DNA from: Symsagittifera roscoffensis
Taxonomy: Eukaryota > Xenacoelomorpha > Acoela > Convolutidae
Direction: 5' to 3'
Assembly: GCF_963678635.1 (NCBI RefSeq)
Contig: NC_087065.1
Span: 41,481,430 to 41,541,429 of the forward strand
DNA length: 60,000 nt
Shown here: positions 33,191 to 45,432 of the stretch, piece after piece
How the letters are laid out: each line of letters opens with the position of its first letter
Position numbering within the stretch: position 1 is the stretch's first letter
Made by a program: the position numbers and the translations under genes
The notes under the pieces: generated by a model
Told to the model about the DNA's origin: nothing
Databases searched by the model: none
The model's input: the letters and a program-made list of their open reading frames with translations, nothing else

Positions 33191-35053
33191 GTGCGCCTAT
33201 CCGGTGCACAGTTTGGCCTCGTAAGTAATATCATTTACTAAAATGGCCAATCTCAGAATTCAAAAGACTAATCTCGGATTGAAATGACCAATCTAAAAAG
33301 AACAATTAAATAAGACTAGTCACAGAAAAAACACAGAAAACATAAGCAGTTTTATTAATTAGGCTCACTTCGCTGGGATACCAGTTTCTTTCATGGGTGG
33401 ATCATACGAACAATTTTAAACTTGTTTTCCGTGTTTTTATTTTCTATGACCACACTTCCATAAGAGAAAAAACTGGAAATCTGGCTTGCATCAATTATCT
33501 GAAACTAGCTTTTTGTTTTTTGGTAAGGTCATAAAAATTCTTAAAGGTGAATCTTCTGTATATTTTGGAGTTCAGATAAAAATTTTCCACCAAAAATGGT
33601 TGTTTGTTAAGTCAATTTTAATCTGACGAATAAAACACCGAAAAATTTTGTTACGGTGATATATTAGTACTGGTAGTTCAGTTATTAAAGTCGTATTTAA
33701 TGATACATTGGTTGCGGGACCTATCATTGTGTTCGCGCACCCAACCGCTGTCGGTCTAAGCAGGCTTCGAATACCGACAGGGGCTTTTTTGCAGTCGCAC
33801 CAAATAATTCAAATGTACCAGCTATGCTAGCTCTGTACCTTTTTTGGTAGTTTTTGTTTCAATTGGAGCAGCTAAAGTTATTAGTTTGTTGCAAAAGGGG
33901 GGGATTCTCTACAAGTTACAAAATTCGAATATGCTTAACTGCTCAATTCTAAGTTAACAAGATCTGTCAGTTTCAATGTTTTCAACACTATCAATCGTTT
34001 TTTATAGATCTGCCCCCATACAATACGTTTCGATTCTTGAAGTATCGATGAGTTAACCGGGTTAAACAAAATCAATGAAAGCTTTGAGCACAAAATTTGC
34101 CTGATGTATACCCGGGTTGACCAAAAATGCTTATCATTCAATTCTCATAAATGGGAAATTTCTTGTCATTTAATTCCATACAATTCCATACTATAGTTAA
34201 TGCCAAATCATGGAAACAGTTTTCATGGCCGATGGGCTCCCATGCTTTTCATTTTAAGACCATTTATATTGATGACCAAGAGGGAAAAGTCAGAATGCGA
34301 GCTGTTTGCTTCCTTGGTGAAATATAAATATTCTTTTTTTGGTTATTTTTTGGGCTTGGAAAATAATTCGTGAACCTTTAGATATTAAGGTTACCCCTGT
34401 TTCTTTCAGAATGCATTTTGGTTACCTAACAACATCGAACTAAAGAAAACCATTTTGATGAAAAACGAGGGCTCTGCTTCATTGTGGCTCTCTGATAAAA
34501 CTAGTTTTTTTTGTCATGAATTTTTTTGTCATGGCTCCTGTACTCTTGTATATCTTCAAATACGAAATACTTTTTAATAAATTGTGCTTGAAACTAATAT
34601 AGATCTGCCCACAAACGCTGAACTTATTACGTTTTTTTTTGCTTTTATTGTCTTGGTACATTTTAACCTTATTAAAAAGCATAAATTCCCGGTTTTCCAT
34701 CATGAATCAGTCCTCCAAATTGACTTTAGGATACAATTTTAAGCTCATAGGCTTTGAGTCTATCAGACCTTTTGTTCAACTTGACAATATGATTATTCGT
34801 GATCAATCTAGTGATCGAAAGTAAATTTTAATTGCTCCTTATAAATTGGAAAAACAAGCTTTTAAGAAATATATATATATAAATATTTTCTGAGATTTTA
34901 CTATTAATTAAATCGTTCTGACTTTATTTCAATTGTCTGCCATGAACTGTTTGGGAGACTATACAAGAGGACATCCGTCCAGTTTTGAAGCCTAGGAAAT
35001 ACGATGACGAGCAAATAAGACGTGACCAGAAAAATGAATTAAAAACTACAACA
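33191..35053. other. Unannotated sequence with a small palindromic remnant
   Basis: No gene is recognised. At about 34106-34200 ACCCGGGTTGACCAAAAATG and CCATACAATTCCATAC blocks match the palindromic element near 56.1 kb. An 8-bp stem hairpin (CTGTCGGT at 33748, ACCGACAG at 33773) is followed by a T-run. Confidence 0.45.
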
Positions 35054-35580
35054 AGACTGCTCGTATCAGGGCGAAGCCCTGAATGTTCCGACTGCCTTTT
35101 AAGGTTTTATGGAGCAGTAATAACATTAAAAAATTAAATGTAATAAAATTAAAAAAAAAAATTTTTTTTAATTTGAAATTTTTTATGAAAATCATCCCCC
35201 CACACGCTATTTAAAGTACAACAAGATAGATTTAGCTCCTTGTAACCAATCAATTATGGCAAATAAGCTTCTTTTAACCAATTTGGAACGATTTTAAGAC
35301 GGATTAACTCTCCGCTTACGCGTTAATAGCGCGAATTATATCGCGCGTTAATTGTCCCAAATTGGCCAAAATGGCAATCTTTAAACCCCCATAACTTTAC
35401 GAAAAACGATCACAGGTGAAATATCTTTTCAAATTTGAGCTCAGGACAACAATACCTTTTGAATGATATTAAAAAATTCCGTCAAAAATGGCTAGTTAAA
35501 AAGTCGAAATTTGTCTGAAGAAAAAAAAAACCCACCCCGAGCACAAATATTCCGTTACTTTCGTATCGAAAGTCGGAACA
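35054..35580 (-). mobile_element. Helentron-like (HINE) element, near full length
   Basis: It is 527 bp. In + coordinates it opens AGACTGCTCGTATCAGGGC with the hairpin CAGGGCGAAGCCCTG, then TGTTCCGACT. It closes CTTTCGTATCGAAAG then TCGGAACA. Both terminal hairpins and the asymmetric inverted repeat are intact. The flanks are A on both sides (T-T on the element strand). Confidence 0.92.
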
Positions 35581-35971
35581 ATTAAGTGAAATTAGACGTT
35601 ATTTCAGTTTTATCGTGTCTCAAGTTCGTTTATTGACTACAACTCACTTTCGTTCGAGCTTTCTCATATGCAGTTTTTTATATGAGGTAATTGTATAGTT
35701 AACGTATTTCAAAAATGTTTATTTAAAATTGCTTTTGATTTGCAATGGGATTATATACTGTTCTTGTAATGTGAGGTTTTTTAAGCCATAAGTTTTTTCA
35801 GAAGTTCTTTTTTGTCCAAAATGCTAATTTTGATTTTTTTTAATCTCACTTCCGTTTTATCGAAGCGTCTAAATTCCTGTCACCCTCTAGACTTCTATGT
35901 CAAAAGATTGTATAATTTTCACTATTTGCCCGTAACCAGCGAGTTTTTTGTACAAGATCTGAGCTTTTTAT

Positions 35972-36497
35972 TGTTCCGACTTTCGATACGAAAGTAACGG
36001 AATATTTGTGCTCGGGGTGGGTTTTTTTTTCTTCAGACAAATTTCGACTTTTTAACTAGCCATTTTTGACGGATTTTTTTTATATCATTCGAAAGCTATT
36101 GTTGTCCTGAGCTTGAATTTGAAAAGATATTTTACCTGTGATCATTTTTCGTAAAGTTATGGGGGTTTAAAGATTGCCATTTTGGCCAATTTGGAACAAT
36201 TAACACGCGATAAATTTCGCGCTATTAACGCGTGAGCGAGATTTAATCCGTCTTAGAAATCGTTCCAAATTGGTTCAAGGATGATTTTATGCCATAATTG
36301 ATTTGTTAATAGGCGCAAATTCTATCACTTTGTACTTAAAATGACGTGTGGGGGATGTTTTTACATAAAATCTCTAATTTTTTCAAATTTTTTTTTTTAT
36401 TTTTTCTATTACATTGAAATTTTTCATGTTATTAATGCTCCATAGACCTTAAAAGGCAGTCGGAATATTCAGGGCTTCGCCCTGATACGAGCAGTCT
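35972..36497 (+). mobile_element. Helentron-like (HINE) element, near full length, inverted
   Basis: It is 526 bp and opposite in orientation to the copy at 35054. It begins TGTTCCGACTTTCGATACG and ends CAGGGCTTCGCCCTG plus ATACGAGCAGTCT, and lies between T residues. The 391-bp spacer between the two copies shows no recognisable feature. Confidence 0.92.
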
Positions 36498-36559
36498 TGT
36501 TTCTTACTTATGTTGATTCTCCGATGTGAAATTCGTTAATTGACATCTTGATTTTGAGT

Positions 36560-36985
36560 TTTTCAGATCTGAAATTTAGATATGAAATAGAAGTTTTCAC
36601 ATCTGAAATAACCTTGAAATAACCTCTGAAATTGGATCAAAAAAACTGTTAGTTAATTTATAATATATGAATGAACGAGCAAAAAATTGAGCTTTTGAGT
36701 TTTGCTGTTTCTGCTGTACACATTATACACATTAATATTAGATTATATAGGGTTAAAAAAATTTCGAATAAAAACGCAAACATGTTTTTTTTTCGATTTA
36801 AATTTTTGCTGTTCTGAAATAACCAAGAGAAACAAAATTTCCTATCTGAAATAAGATCTGAAGTAACCCATTGTTAAAGAATCCAATTGTTATTTTTACG
36901 TTTCACAACCTATTTCAGAACTGAACTTTAGATCTGAAATAATTTTTTTTTCAGAACTGATTTAGAACTGTTACTGGGTACGTAT
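36560..36985. repeat. Region with recurring TCTGAAATAA motifs
   Basis: Variants of TCTGAAATAA recur about ten times. A segment like CTGAAATTTAGATATGAAAT near 36571 recurs as CTGAACTTTAGATCTGAAAT near 36921. It may be an unrecognised element. No coding sequence is seen. Confidence 0.5.
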
Positions 36986-38051
36986 GGACAACAGAGAGTC
37001 CTTCTTACCAGATGAAGCAAGTTGCTTTTCTTTAGGTCATTATAATTATTTTGCGATATATGAAAGTGAACATTCAATTAACAAGGTCTCATGCTTTATA
37101 AAAGTTTTAAATTTTGTCAGAAAAAAATCAGTTCAAGAAACTTGCTTATGCTTGTGACTAGCAAGCGATATCAAATCGAAATTTAGTTTGTTTTCAGATT
37201 GACAATTTGTTGAGCAAAATCACTTGAGCCATTTGATAACTTGATTTATAATAAATTCAAATTCGTTAGCCTAGAAGAAACCACCATGCGTGGGACGGCA
37301 AAAATCTTATGTTTAATTCCTGTCACCTTTTTTCTAAAATGAAAGCTTACTGTTTCAATAAATATTGACTTTTTATTGACGAACTATCGTCGGTCTGCAC
37401 GGGTTTTGTCGCCTTAGTGGCTACATCGCGTTTTTTCTTGTGCTGTAAGCAGTTTTTTTTTATTCGGAGAATTTTTGATATATTCCTGTAATTTTTAAGT
37501 CCTTTCGAACTTGATTTTGCATAATTTCCTTAATTACTTTTGTTCAAAAATTTATTTGGCCTATATAGTTTTCTGTATTGTTATATTTGCGGAATGGCTG
37601 AATTTTTCATTGTTTGAAGGGAGAAAAAAATCTTCATATTTTTGTGTTTTCGGAGGTTATAAAAATCAGTTTTTATGACAGAAATTTTCTATCAACTCAA
37701 CAGATTTTACCAAATTTTTATTAACTTAGAACCATAATTTCATCTTTGTCTTCCGGTTTATTTTTTCTCTGCCACTTTGTATCTTTTTATGGCTCAACTA
37801 CGTCTCTGTACAAGAAACATTTGGCAGGATCTGTTTTAGAGAAAATCTATTAATTGTAATAAAGAATTATAATTGATTGCAAAAAAAGAAAACATCGGAT
37901 TTAAAAATTATGGAAAAAAAGGGGAAAACAATTAAAACGTAGAACAAAATACGTGTGACTAAAAAATGTGTCTAGTGGCTTCCCAACACTGTTCAAGCTT
38001 GTTTTAGAAACTATTCATTCATTAACGAAAATTCATGAGTGCCAAACACTA
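36986..38051. other. Unannotated AT-rich sequence
   Basis: I see no gene, RNA or recognisable repeat here. Confidence 0.5.
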
Positions 38052-39165
38052 ACAAGGCTGCTCGTATCAAGGAAAAACTCCGAATGTATCGACTGCCACC
38101 AATTGTCTGTCTGCCTGATAATTTTCGAGGAAAAAAAATAAAAATTTCGAAAAAACTGGCACTTATTTCTGAGCTGGGTTGTTTTGATGCTTATGTGTCA
38201 AAAAAACTGTTTAATGCTTGTTAATTTACTAAACTTTCCAAAAACTGTATCAGACGAAATTTAATTTTCAGCTTAGAATCAATTTACCGCATCAAAATGC
38301 AAACAGATAAATACGGGAATAAAGATTTTTCATTACAATTTTAATGATTCTTTAAGCTACTCAAAAATACGCAAAAACAAAGAGGTTTGAGAAAATTCAT
38401 TTGACTTTTACGCGTGTTATAGTAAAACACTATTTTGCGAGTTAATTATCCCAAATTGAACAAATTAGTAAATTTCAAACTCTAACAAGACTGCTCGTAT
38501 CGGGTGAAGCCCTGAATGTTCCGACTGCCTTTTAATGTTTAATAAAATGTAATAAAAATGAAAAAAAAATTCTAAAATTTGAAATTTTTTATGAAAATCA
38601 TCGCCCCACACGCCATATAAAGTACAAAAGGATAGATTTTGCTCCTTGTAACAAACCAATTATGGCAAATAAGCTTCTTTCAACCAATTTGGAACGATTT
38701 CTAAGACGGATTAACTCTCCGCTTACGCGTTACTAGCGCGAAATATATCGCGCGTTAATTGTACCAAATTGGCCAAAATGGCGGTTTTTAAACCCCAGTT
38801 ACTTTACCAAAAATAATCACAGGTGAAATAACTTTTCAAATTTGAGCTCAGGTAACAATACCTTTCGAATGAGGTAAAAAAATTCCGTCAAAAATGGCTA
38901 GTTAAAAAGTCGAAATTTGTCTGAAGAAAAAAAAACCCACCACGAGCACAAATATTCCGTTACTTTCGTATCGAAAGTCGGAACAATAACATTACGAGAA
39001 AAACTCACATGTTTCTTGTTTTCGTTTGAGCTTCGGATACTGATATTTTTCGAGTTGTTAATATACTTCCGTCAAAAAGTATATTTAAAATGTCAAAAAT
39101 TGACTGAACAGAAAAACTGGACAAAAAGCTTAATCATTCCGTCACTTTCTTTGAAGTTTCAAAAT
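38052..39165 (-). mobile_element. Old Helentron-like copy split by a younger one
   Basis: The left part (38052-38487) has the diverged hairpin end GCTGCTCGTATCAAGG and the central GCGAGTTAATTATCCC block. The right part (38986-39165) continues with ATAACATTACGAGAAAAA and CCGTCACTTTCTTTGAAG. The younger copy at 38488-38985 lies between. Confidence 0.7.
38488..38985 (-). mobile_element. Helentron-like (HINE) element nested in an older copy
   Basis: It is 498 bp, from AGACTGCTCGTATCGGG to CGTATCGAAAGTCGGAACA. The hairpin end has lost two bases. It is inserted inside the homologous but diverged copy 38052-39165. Confidence 0.9.
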
Positions 39166-39786
39166 TGTAAGAGAAGAAAAAAGATGGAACTAAACTTGCT
39201 TTTTTACGAAAAAAAAACAAACAATTCGCAATGTTTGAACACTGTTTTGTAATAAATCTCATGTAGTTTTATTGGAGAAAAGCCTAGAGAAAATCTCTAA
39301 AACATTTTTTTTTCACTTTTTATTATATATTTTTTGTCCCACACGCAATGTTAAGTGCAGACGTTGGCTATTTTTCCTTTTCCCCAACCTTGGATAAAAA
39401 TCAATTTAATTGTGTAATGAGGGGTTTTTACAAGATTAAGAAGGAAGACTAATTATTTTGAAATGGCTTATTTAGTCCGCCTGCCAAGGTTTTTAACAAT
39501 CGGATATTGAAAACAAAGTTCCTCATAAAAATTCTCAGATTGGGGAAAAGGTAAAGGAAAAACGGTTGATACCCGATCGGGTATACGTGGTTGGTGTTCA
39601 GTAAAATTGTGCAAAGTCAATAGGAAAGGTAGGCTACCAGCTTGATACCATAGGAGGTTAATAGGACTTAAGTTTCGCTTGTTCTGAAAGTTATTACTTT
39701 CAGAGCAGTCGTCTCATCTAGTAGGATTTCACATGATAACTCTATCGCCCCCAGCTTGAAGAACCATCTAGCACATAAGCCAAACA
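39166..39786. other. Unannotated sequence
   Basis: I see no gene or recognised repeat here. Confidence 0.5.
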
Positions 39787-40027
39787 AGACTGCTCTTATC
39801 AAGGCGAAGCCCTGAATGTTCCGACTGCCTATTAAGGTTTATGGAGCAGTAATAACATTAAAAAATTAAAAGTAATAAAACAAAATCAATTTTTTTTTAA
39901 TTTGAATTTTTTTGTAAAAATCATCTCCCCACACGCCATATAAAGTACAAAAAGATAGATTTAGCTCCTTGTAACAAATCAATTATGGCAAATAAGCTTC
40001 TTTCAACCAATTTGGAATGATTTTAAG
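39787..40027 (-). mobile_element. Helentron-like element, truncated at the 5'-type half
   Basis: The hairpin end and the first 240 bp match the family. Homology stops at CCAATTTGGAATGATTTTAA and is followed by short direct repeats of ATGATTTTAAGTAAG (40028-40085). Confidence 0.85.
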
Positions 40028-40108
40028 TGACTATGATTTTAAGTAAGTTAAGTAATGATTTTGGAATGATTTTAAGTAAGTTTTTAACAATAGTGACTAT
40101 GTAAAACA

Positions 40109-40625
40109 AGACTGCTCGCATCAGGGCGAAGCCCTGAATGTTCCGACTGCGTTTTAAGGTTTATGGAGCCGTAATAACTAAAAAAATTGAAATGTAATAG
40201 AAAAAAATCAAGGCTGTTTTTCAAAAAATTGAGGTTTTTTGTGAAAACATCCCCTACACGTCAAATTCAGTACAAATTAATAGATTTTGATCCTATTATC
40301 AAATCAATTATGGCATATAAGCTTCCTTGAACCAATTTGGAACGACGGATTAAATCGCCGCTTACGCGTAAATAGCGCGAAATATATTGCGCGTTAATTG
40401 TCCCAAATTGGCCAAAATGGCAATCTTTAAATCCCCGTATTTTTACAAAAAATGATCACAGGTGAAATATCTTTTCAAATTTGAGCTCAGGACATTAATA
40501 CCTTTCGAATGATGTTTTAAAAAATCCGTCAAAAATGGCTAGTTAAAAAGTCGAAATTTGTCTGAAGAAAAAAAACCCACCCCGAGCACAAATATTCCGT
40601 TACTTTCGTATCGAAAGTCGGAACA
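40109..40625 (-). mobile_element. Helentron-like (HINE) element, first of a tandem pair
   Basis: It is 517 bp, from AGACTGCTCGCATCAGGGC to CGAAAGTCGGAACA. Only three bases (ACA) separate its end from the start of the next copy in the same orientation. Confidence 0.92.
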
Positions 40626-40628
40626 ACA

Positions 40629-41158
40629 AGATAGCTCGTATCAGGACCAAGCCCTGAATGTTCCGACTGCCTTTTAAGGTTTATGGAGCAGTAATAACAT
40701 CAAAAAAATCATTGAAATAAAACAAAATAAAAATGTTTTTTTCTAAAGTTTGAAATTTTTTTTATGAAAATCATCCCCCCACACGCCATTTAAAGTACAA
40801 AAGGATAGATTTCGCTCTTTGTAACAAACCAATTATGGCAAATAAACTTCTTTTAACCAATTTGGAGCGATTTCTAAGACGGATTAAATCTCCGCTTACG
40901 CGTTAATAGCGCGATACCTATCACGCGTTAATTGTCCAAAATTGGCCAAAATGGCAATCTTTAAACCCCCGTAACTTTACGAAAAATGATTACAGGTGAA
41001 ATATCTTTTCAAATTTGAGCTCAGGACAACAATACCTTTCGAATGATTTAAAAAAGTTCCGTCAAAAATGGCTAGTTAAAAAGTCGAAATTTGTCTGAAG
41101 AAAAAAAACCCACCCCGAGCACAAATATTCCGTTACTTTCGTATCAAAAGTCGGAACA
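40629..41158 (-). mobile_element. Helentron-like (HINE) element, second of a tandem pair
   Basis: It is 530 bp, from AGATAGCTCGTATCAGG to AAAAGTCGGAACA. The hairpin arm is mutated (CAGGACCAAGCCCTG). It differs at many positions from its neighbour, so the pair is two insertions or an old tandem, not a recent duplication. Confidence 0.92.
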
Positions 41159-43040
41159 ATAATCAATTTTAGTGAGCAGCAATTTTAAGGGGATGTTTTG
41201 ATTGTTCAGATACGATTCAGTTGGGAGACAAGCTTCAAAAGCATCATTTATTGAACATTCGGAAAAATAGTTTCATCGGCACACAATTATTTTGAGCTGA
41301 ATGGCTGAGGTTTTGTGACATTCCTTATCCAAATCATCAATTGCTATGGCCGGACCATTTTGTTTGCCGGGCGCATTTGCTAAATCGATCCATTCCAACT
41401 TCTCATGAGATTTATCACGGCCGTTTGATTTTTGACAAATTATTGCGTTTTCGGTGTCAAGTAAACTTGAACAAAGTCAAACGCTGACCGTTTTCAAGTA
41501 AAGAGATTATTGGATCATTAGTCAAGCACCTCAGCCTGATTTGAGCAACAGCTGCTCATGACGTTTTTCGTTTATCAAAAACAGATTTATCAGCGGTCCG
41601 ATTTGTGCGAGATTTTGAAAGTTAGTGTCTGGCCTCTCTTGATAATCTTTATATACTTCTATGTAACACTTCGAACATAACGTGACGTTTTGTTTTTTGC
41701 TAGTAACATAAGTGTTCCGTGAAGCTCGAATTTACCGGAAAATTGAATTCAATCCTTAGCCATATCTTCCTTGTGATGACTGATAAATAAAAATCTACGA
41801 TGAATTTATGCATAGCTCGCATATCTGAATATTTAACCTTTTTTGTCAAGTTTTCCTTCTTTTGCAATACGTGAGGGCGTGAACCAACAAAATCCGATAT
41901 AATCACCTAAATTGAGTTGAATCCAAGCAAACGTTTCAAATGACCGAAAAACATTGGCCAGCATTGAAAAGCATTTTGTAGTTGGGTGTTAGGATTAAGC
42001 AGTACTTTGATCTTTCGTTATTTTTGCCAAAGGAATTTGGATGCAGCTTCTCCCAGCTGATCAATTTCCTTTTGTTTTATTTTCTCGGTCAACTTTACAA
42101 AGCAACCTATTCGTCTCTTTTTTGCCCGCAGTACATAAGATACAGCCACAAGTCGCATATCTTTGTATGTTCATCCAGCAGCATTTGAAATCACCGCTGC
42201 CCGAAGCACTAAGCAATAAATTTAAAATAGCCTTTTCACAGAAGTTATTTATAACAACGTCTCTGTTACTTTTTTTTCTAAGAAACAAGAAATCATTAAA
42301 AAACGATAGAAAAACAAAGCAGAAAACACAATAGAACCGAAAAGAAAATCATTTAAAGCTACAGTCACGGGACAACACTCACAGAATTTCAACGTTTTTG
42401 TATTAAAGGGGGAAATGAACAAAGTTTTTTATTATGTTTTTGTTGTTTTCTCTGCAGCTATTTAGTAAACAGTGTCTAAATTGTGACAAATGCTTGATGA
42501 AACAATTTGAAAGGAGCTAGCTGGGTAAGAACTTGAAAATTTTGTTTTCGAAGACGTAAAAAAGCCAATATCCTATAACCAGATTCAAAGGTTTTCTTGA
42601 TGTGGGAACATACTTGCAAACAACACACGCAAATTGTATTTTCGGGTTAAAATTGGTTGTTTGTCAACCTGATGAGCTTGACTTACTCTTTGGGCTGCGA
42701 AAAAATGGCCATGAAAAAATTTAAACAGACTATAGAACCGTAGTCTTTGGGTGGATGTGGTTTGTTTTGTAGTGGTTCAGACATGACAAATAGTCATTAG
42801 ATTAATCGAGAGCGGTCATAGATGAAATACATTATGAAAGTGAAATTATGGAATTGATATTTTCCTTAAGGTATATAAACATAGTGTTTCATTTTGATTT
42901 CAAGCAAACCAAATTGGTGATAATGTCTAGCTGATAAGGAAAATTTGTCGTTGGGTGTATTTTTTCAGATACCTTAAAGATTTGGTTGAATGAAGATCAC
43001 ATTTAAGAAACTTAATTAACAATTTAAACAAAATGAAACA
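41159..43040. other. Unannotated sequence
   Basis: I see no confident gene. ORFs of 68-97 codons at 41982-42334 overlap in two frames and an antisense frame also exists, none with a recognisable domain. Confidence 0.45.
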
Positions 43041-43545
43041 AGACTGCTCGTATCAGGGCGAAGCCCTGAATGTTCCGACTGCCTTTTAAGGTTTATGGAG
43101 CAGCAGTAATAACATAAAAAATAAATGACATAAAATAAAATGAATTTTTTTTTTAATTTGAAATTTTTTATGAAAATCGACCCCTCACACGCCATATAAA
43201 GTACAAAAAGATAGATTTCATGCCTTGTAACAAATCAATTATGGCAAATAGGAACGATTTATAAGACGGATTAAATCTCCGCTTACGCGTTAATAGCGCG
43301 AATTATATCGCGTGTTAATTGTCTCAAATTGGTCAAAATGGCAATCTTTAAACCCTCATAACTTTACGCAAAATGATCACAGGTGAAATATCTTTTCAAA
43401 TTTAAGCTCAGGACAACAATGGCTTTCGAATGATATAAAAAAATTCCGTCAAAAATGGCTAGTTAAAAAGTCGAAATTTGTTTGAAGAAAAAAAACCCAC
43501 CCCGAGCACAAATATTCCATTACTTTCGTATCGAAAGTCGGAACA
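43041..43545 (-). mobile_element. Helentron-like (HINE) element, near full length
   Basis: It is 505 bp with intact terminal hairpins, lacking about 20 bp near 43250. Its flanks are CA and AA, fitting T-T insertion. Confidence 0.92.
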
Positions 43546-44259
43546 AAAACTTTATTGAGCAATTAAAGCGAGCAAGTTACATTTGCTAGATAAAAATCGA
43601 GTTTGCGCCGTAAAGTTCCTTCGCTAAAAAAAATTTCCGACAAAAATTAGTGCTTACTTCTCATTTAATGTAGACAACTATAGCCAGCTACGGTTAATTT
43701 ACCGAAGTCCAAAGCTCAGCTTTTTTTCATCAGACCAATCAAAAAGAACAGCAGAAACTTAAAAAAGAGATGTTTTTGTATCAAAGTAGTCGGAAACTTT
43801 TTTGCTTATATTACAGCAACCGGCTAGAGTTGATTTTCGTTTTAAGCTGAGAGCAAGACTCTAAAAACTGTCTCAAGTGCGAGAAAAACGTCTACATAAA
43901 AAAACGACAGCGGAATCATCTTCAAACATAGCAAACTGACAATAAAAAACTACTGGCTTGTTCTCTTTGACTTTTTATCTTCTAAGTTGTACTTGTTTTT
44001 TTTTTAGAATTTCATGTTTTCTACAAATCTCTCACCTTTCTACGCAATGTCAATTACCCAGTGATGTTTCTCATCTATTAACACGTTATTTGAATCAATC
44101 AGCTGCCCTCAATGCAATTTGAAAACAATAATGCGCAGAACTTATTGTTAAATGATGCTTTTGCTACGATTTAATAAAAAAAACTTGTAAATAGCTTGTT
44201 TTATTTACCTTAAAGTGACCAAAGCATTTTTCTAACTCCCTTACACATTTTTAAAGCAA
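43546..44259. other. Unannotated sequence
   Basis: I see no gene or recognised repeat here. Confidence 0.5.
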
Positions 44260-44675
44260 TAGCTCTGTTCATATCAGGGTAAAAAATTTTGGATGTTCCG
44301 TCTGCCTTCACGCCATTGAATTTTGTTTGAAAAATTGTTAAAATGGTTTAATGTGCAATAAACTTAAAAATTTTTTTATTTTTTTTATTTCAGCTTCTCA
44401 CAAGTAATAGAAAAAAAGAGTGATATATGTTGCGTCTGCTATCGTGAAAGAGCAAATTGGTTACTTCAGTTTGATTTGCAGTGATTTAAGCTGCTGCTTG
44501 CGCTTTAATAGAGCTTAACATATGCGGATTAAAACCTCAATTTGTTATATTGTTGTCAAAGTAGTTCGAAATTCAATCCACCATAACCTGAAGAAAAATG
44601 AGCTTTGTCTGAAGAAAAAATATAAACAGCCATGATAAAAAATATTTAGTCAGCTTTATTTCTTGAGTTCAGACT
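44260..44675 (-). mobile_element. Old Helentron-like copy
   Basis: It has the GCTCTGTTCATATCAGGG end and the CTGCTTGCGCTTTAATAG centre, like the old copy at 1732. It may be a distinct older subfamily. Confidence 0.6.
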
Positions 44676-44949
44676 ACTCTCTGGCTTCTAATGCTTCTTT
44701 TAAACAATAATCAATTTGTTTTTTTTTCGCAAATTGATTTCTAGCATTGTAGGAAGCTCTTAGCAGTTCCATTTAAAGAAAACTGAGGGTCAATTGCAAC
44801 AGATTTCTAGAAAACTTTTTCTTTGGCAGTATTTTTGTTTTTGAAATTTGGAAAACTGAGAAATTGATTCAAATTTTGATCAACTTCAACAAAAGTGTTT
44901 ATAGAAGTAATTCATCACTCAGCCATTGTGTAATTGATAAAGTTAATAA

Positions 44950-45200
44950 AGTTGATGAAGTATATCGCGCTTTCATTGTCCCAAATTGGCCAAAATGGCA
45001 GTCTTTAAACCCCTGTAACTTTACGAAAAAAGATCACAGGTGAAATATTTTTTCAATTTTGAGCTTAGGACAACAATATTTTTGGAATGAGGTACAAAAA
45101 TTCCGTCAAAAACGGCTAATCAGAGTCGAAGTTTGTCTGAAGAAAAAAAAACCCACCCGAGCACAAATATTCCGTTATTTTCGTTACGAAAGTCGGAGCA
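44950..45200 (-). mobile_element. Helentron-like element, 5'-type half only
   Basis: It starts inside the central palindrome (TATATCGCGC) and runs to CGAAAGTCGGAGCA. The hairpin-bearing half is missing. Confidence 0.85.
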
Positions 45201-45432
45201 AATATATATATTTTTAGTACAAAGCAAATTTGTCGGAAACTTTGTATATGCAATTAATTTGAAGGTAAAGCATCAAAATTGCATTTTACTGAAATTTGAA
45301 AAAGGTCTTTTAATCGGTTAGCAATTATTTTGAAGTTACTTGCATGCTTTTTGCGATACGTCACATTTTCGATTCATCAGTTGCTACTGCCTGGCTTTTT
45401 TTTGGCTGTTAATTCATGTTAAGTTAGCTCCT

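Noticed and set aside
33665-33800. Possible tRNA or tRNA-derived SINE (GGTAGTTCAGT and GCTTCGAATACC resemble A and B boxes)
   Set aside because: The sequence around TTCGAAT does not form a T-stem (CAGGC against ACCGA), and no acceptor stem is seen. The strong CTGTCGGT/ACCGACAG stem has the wrong geometry.
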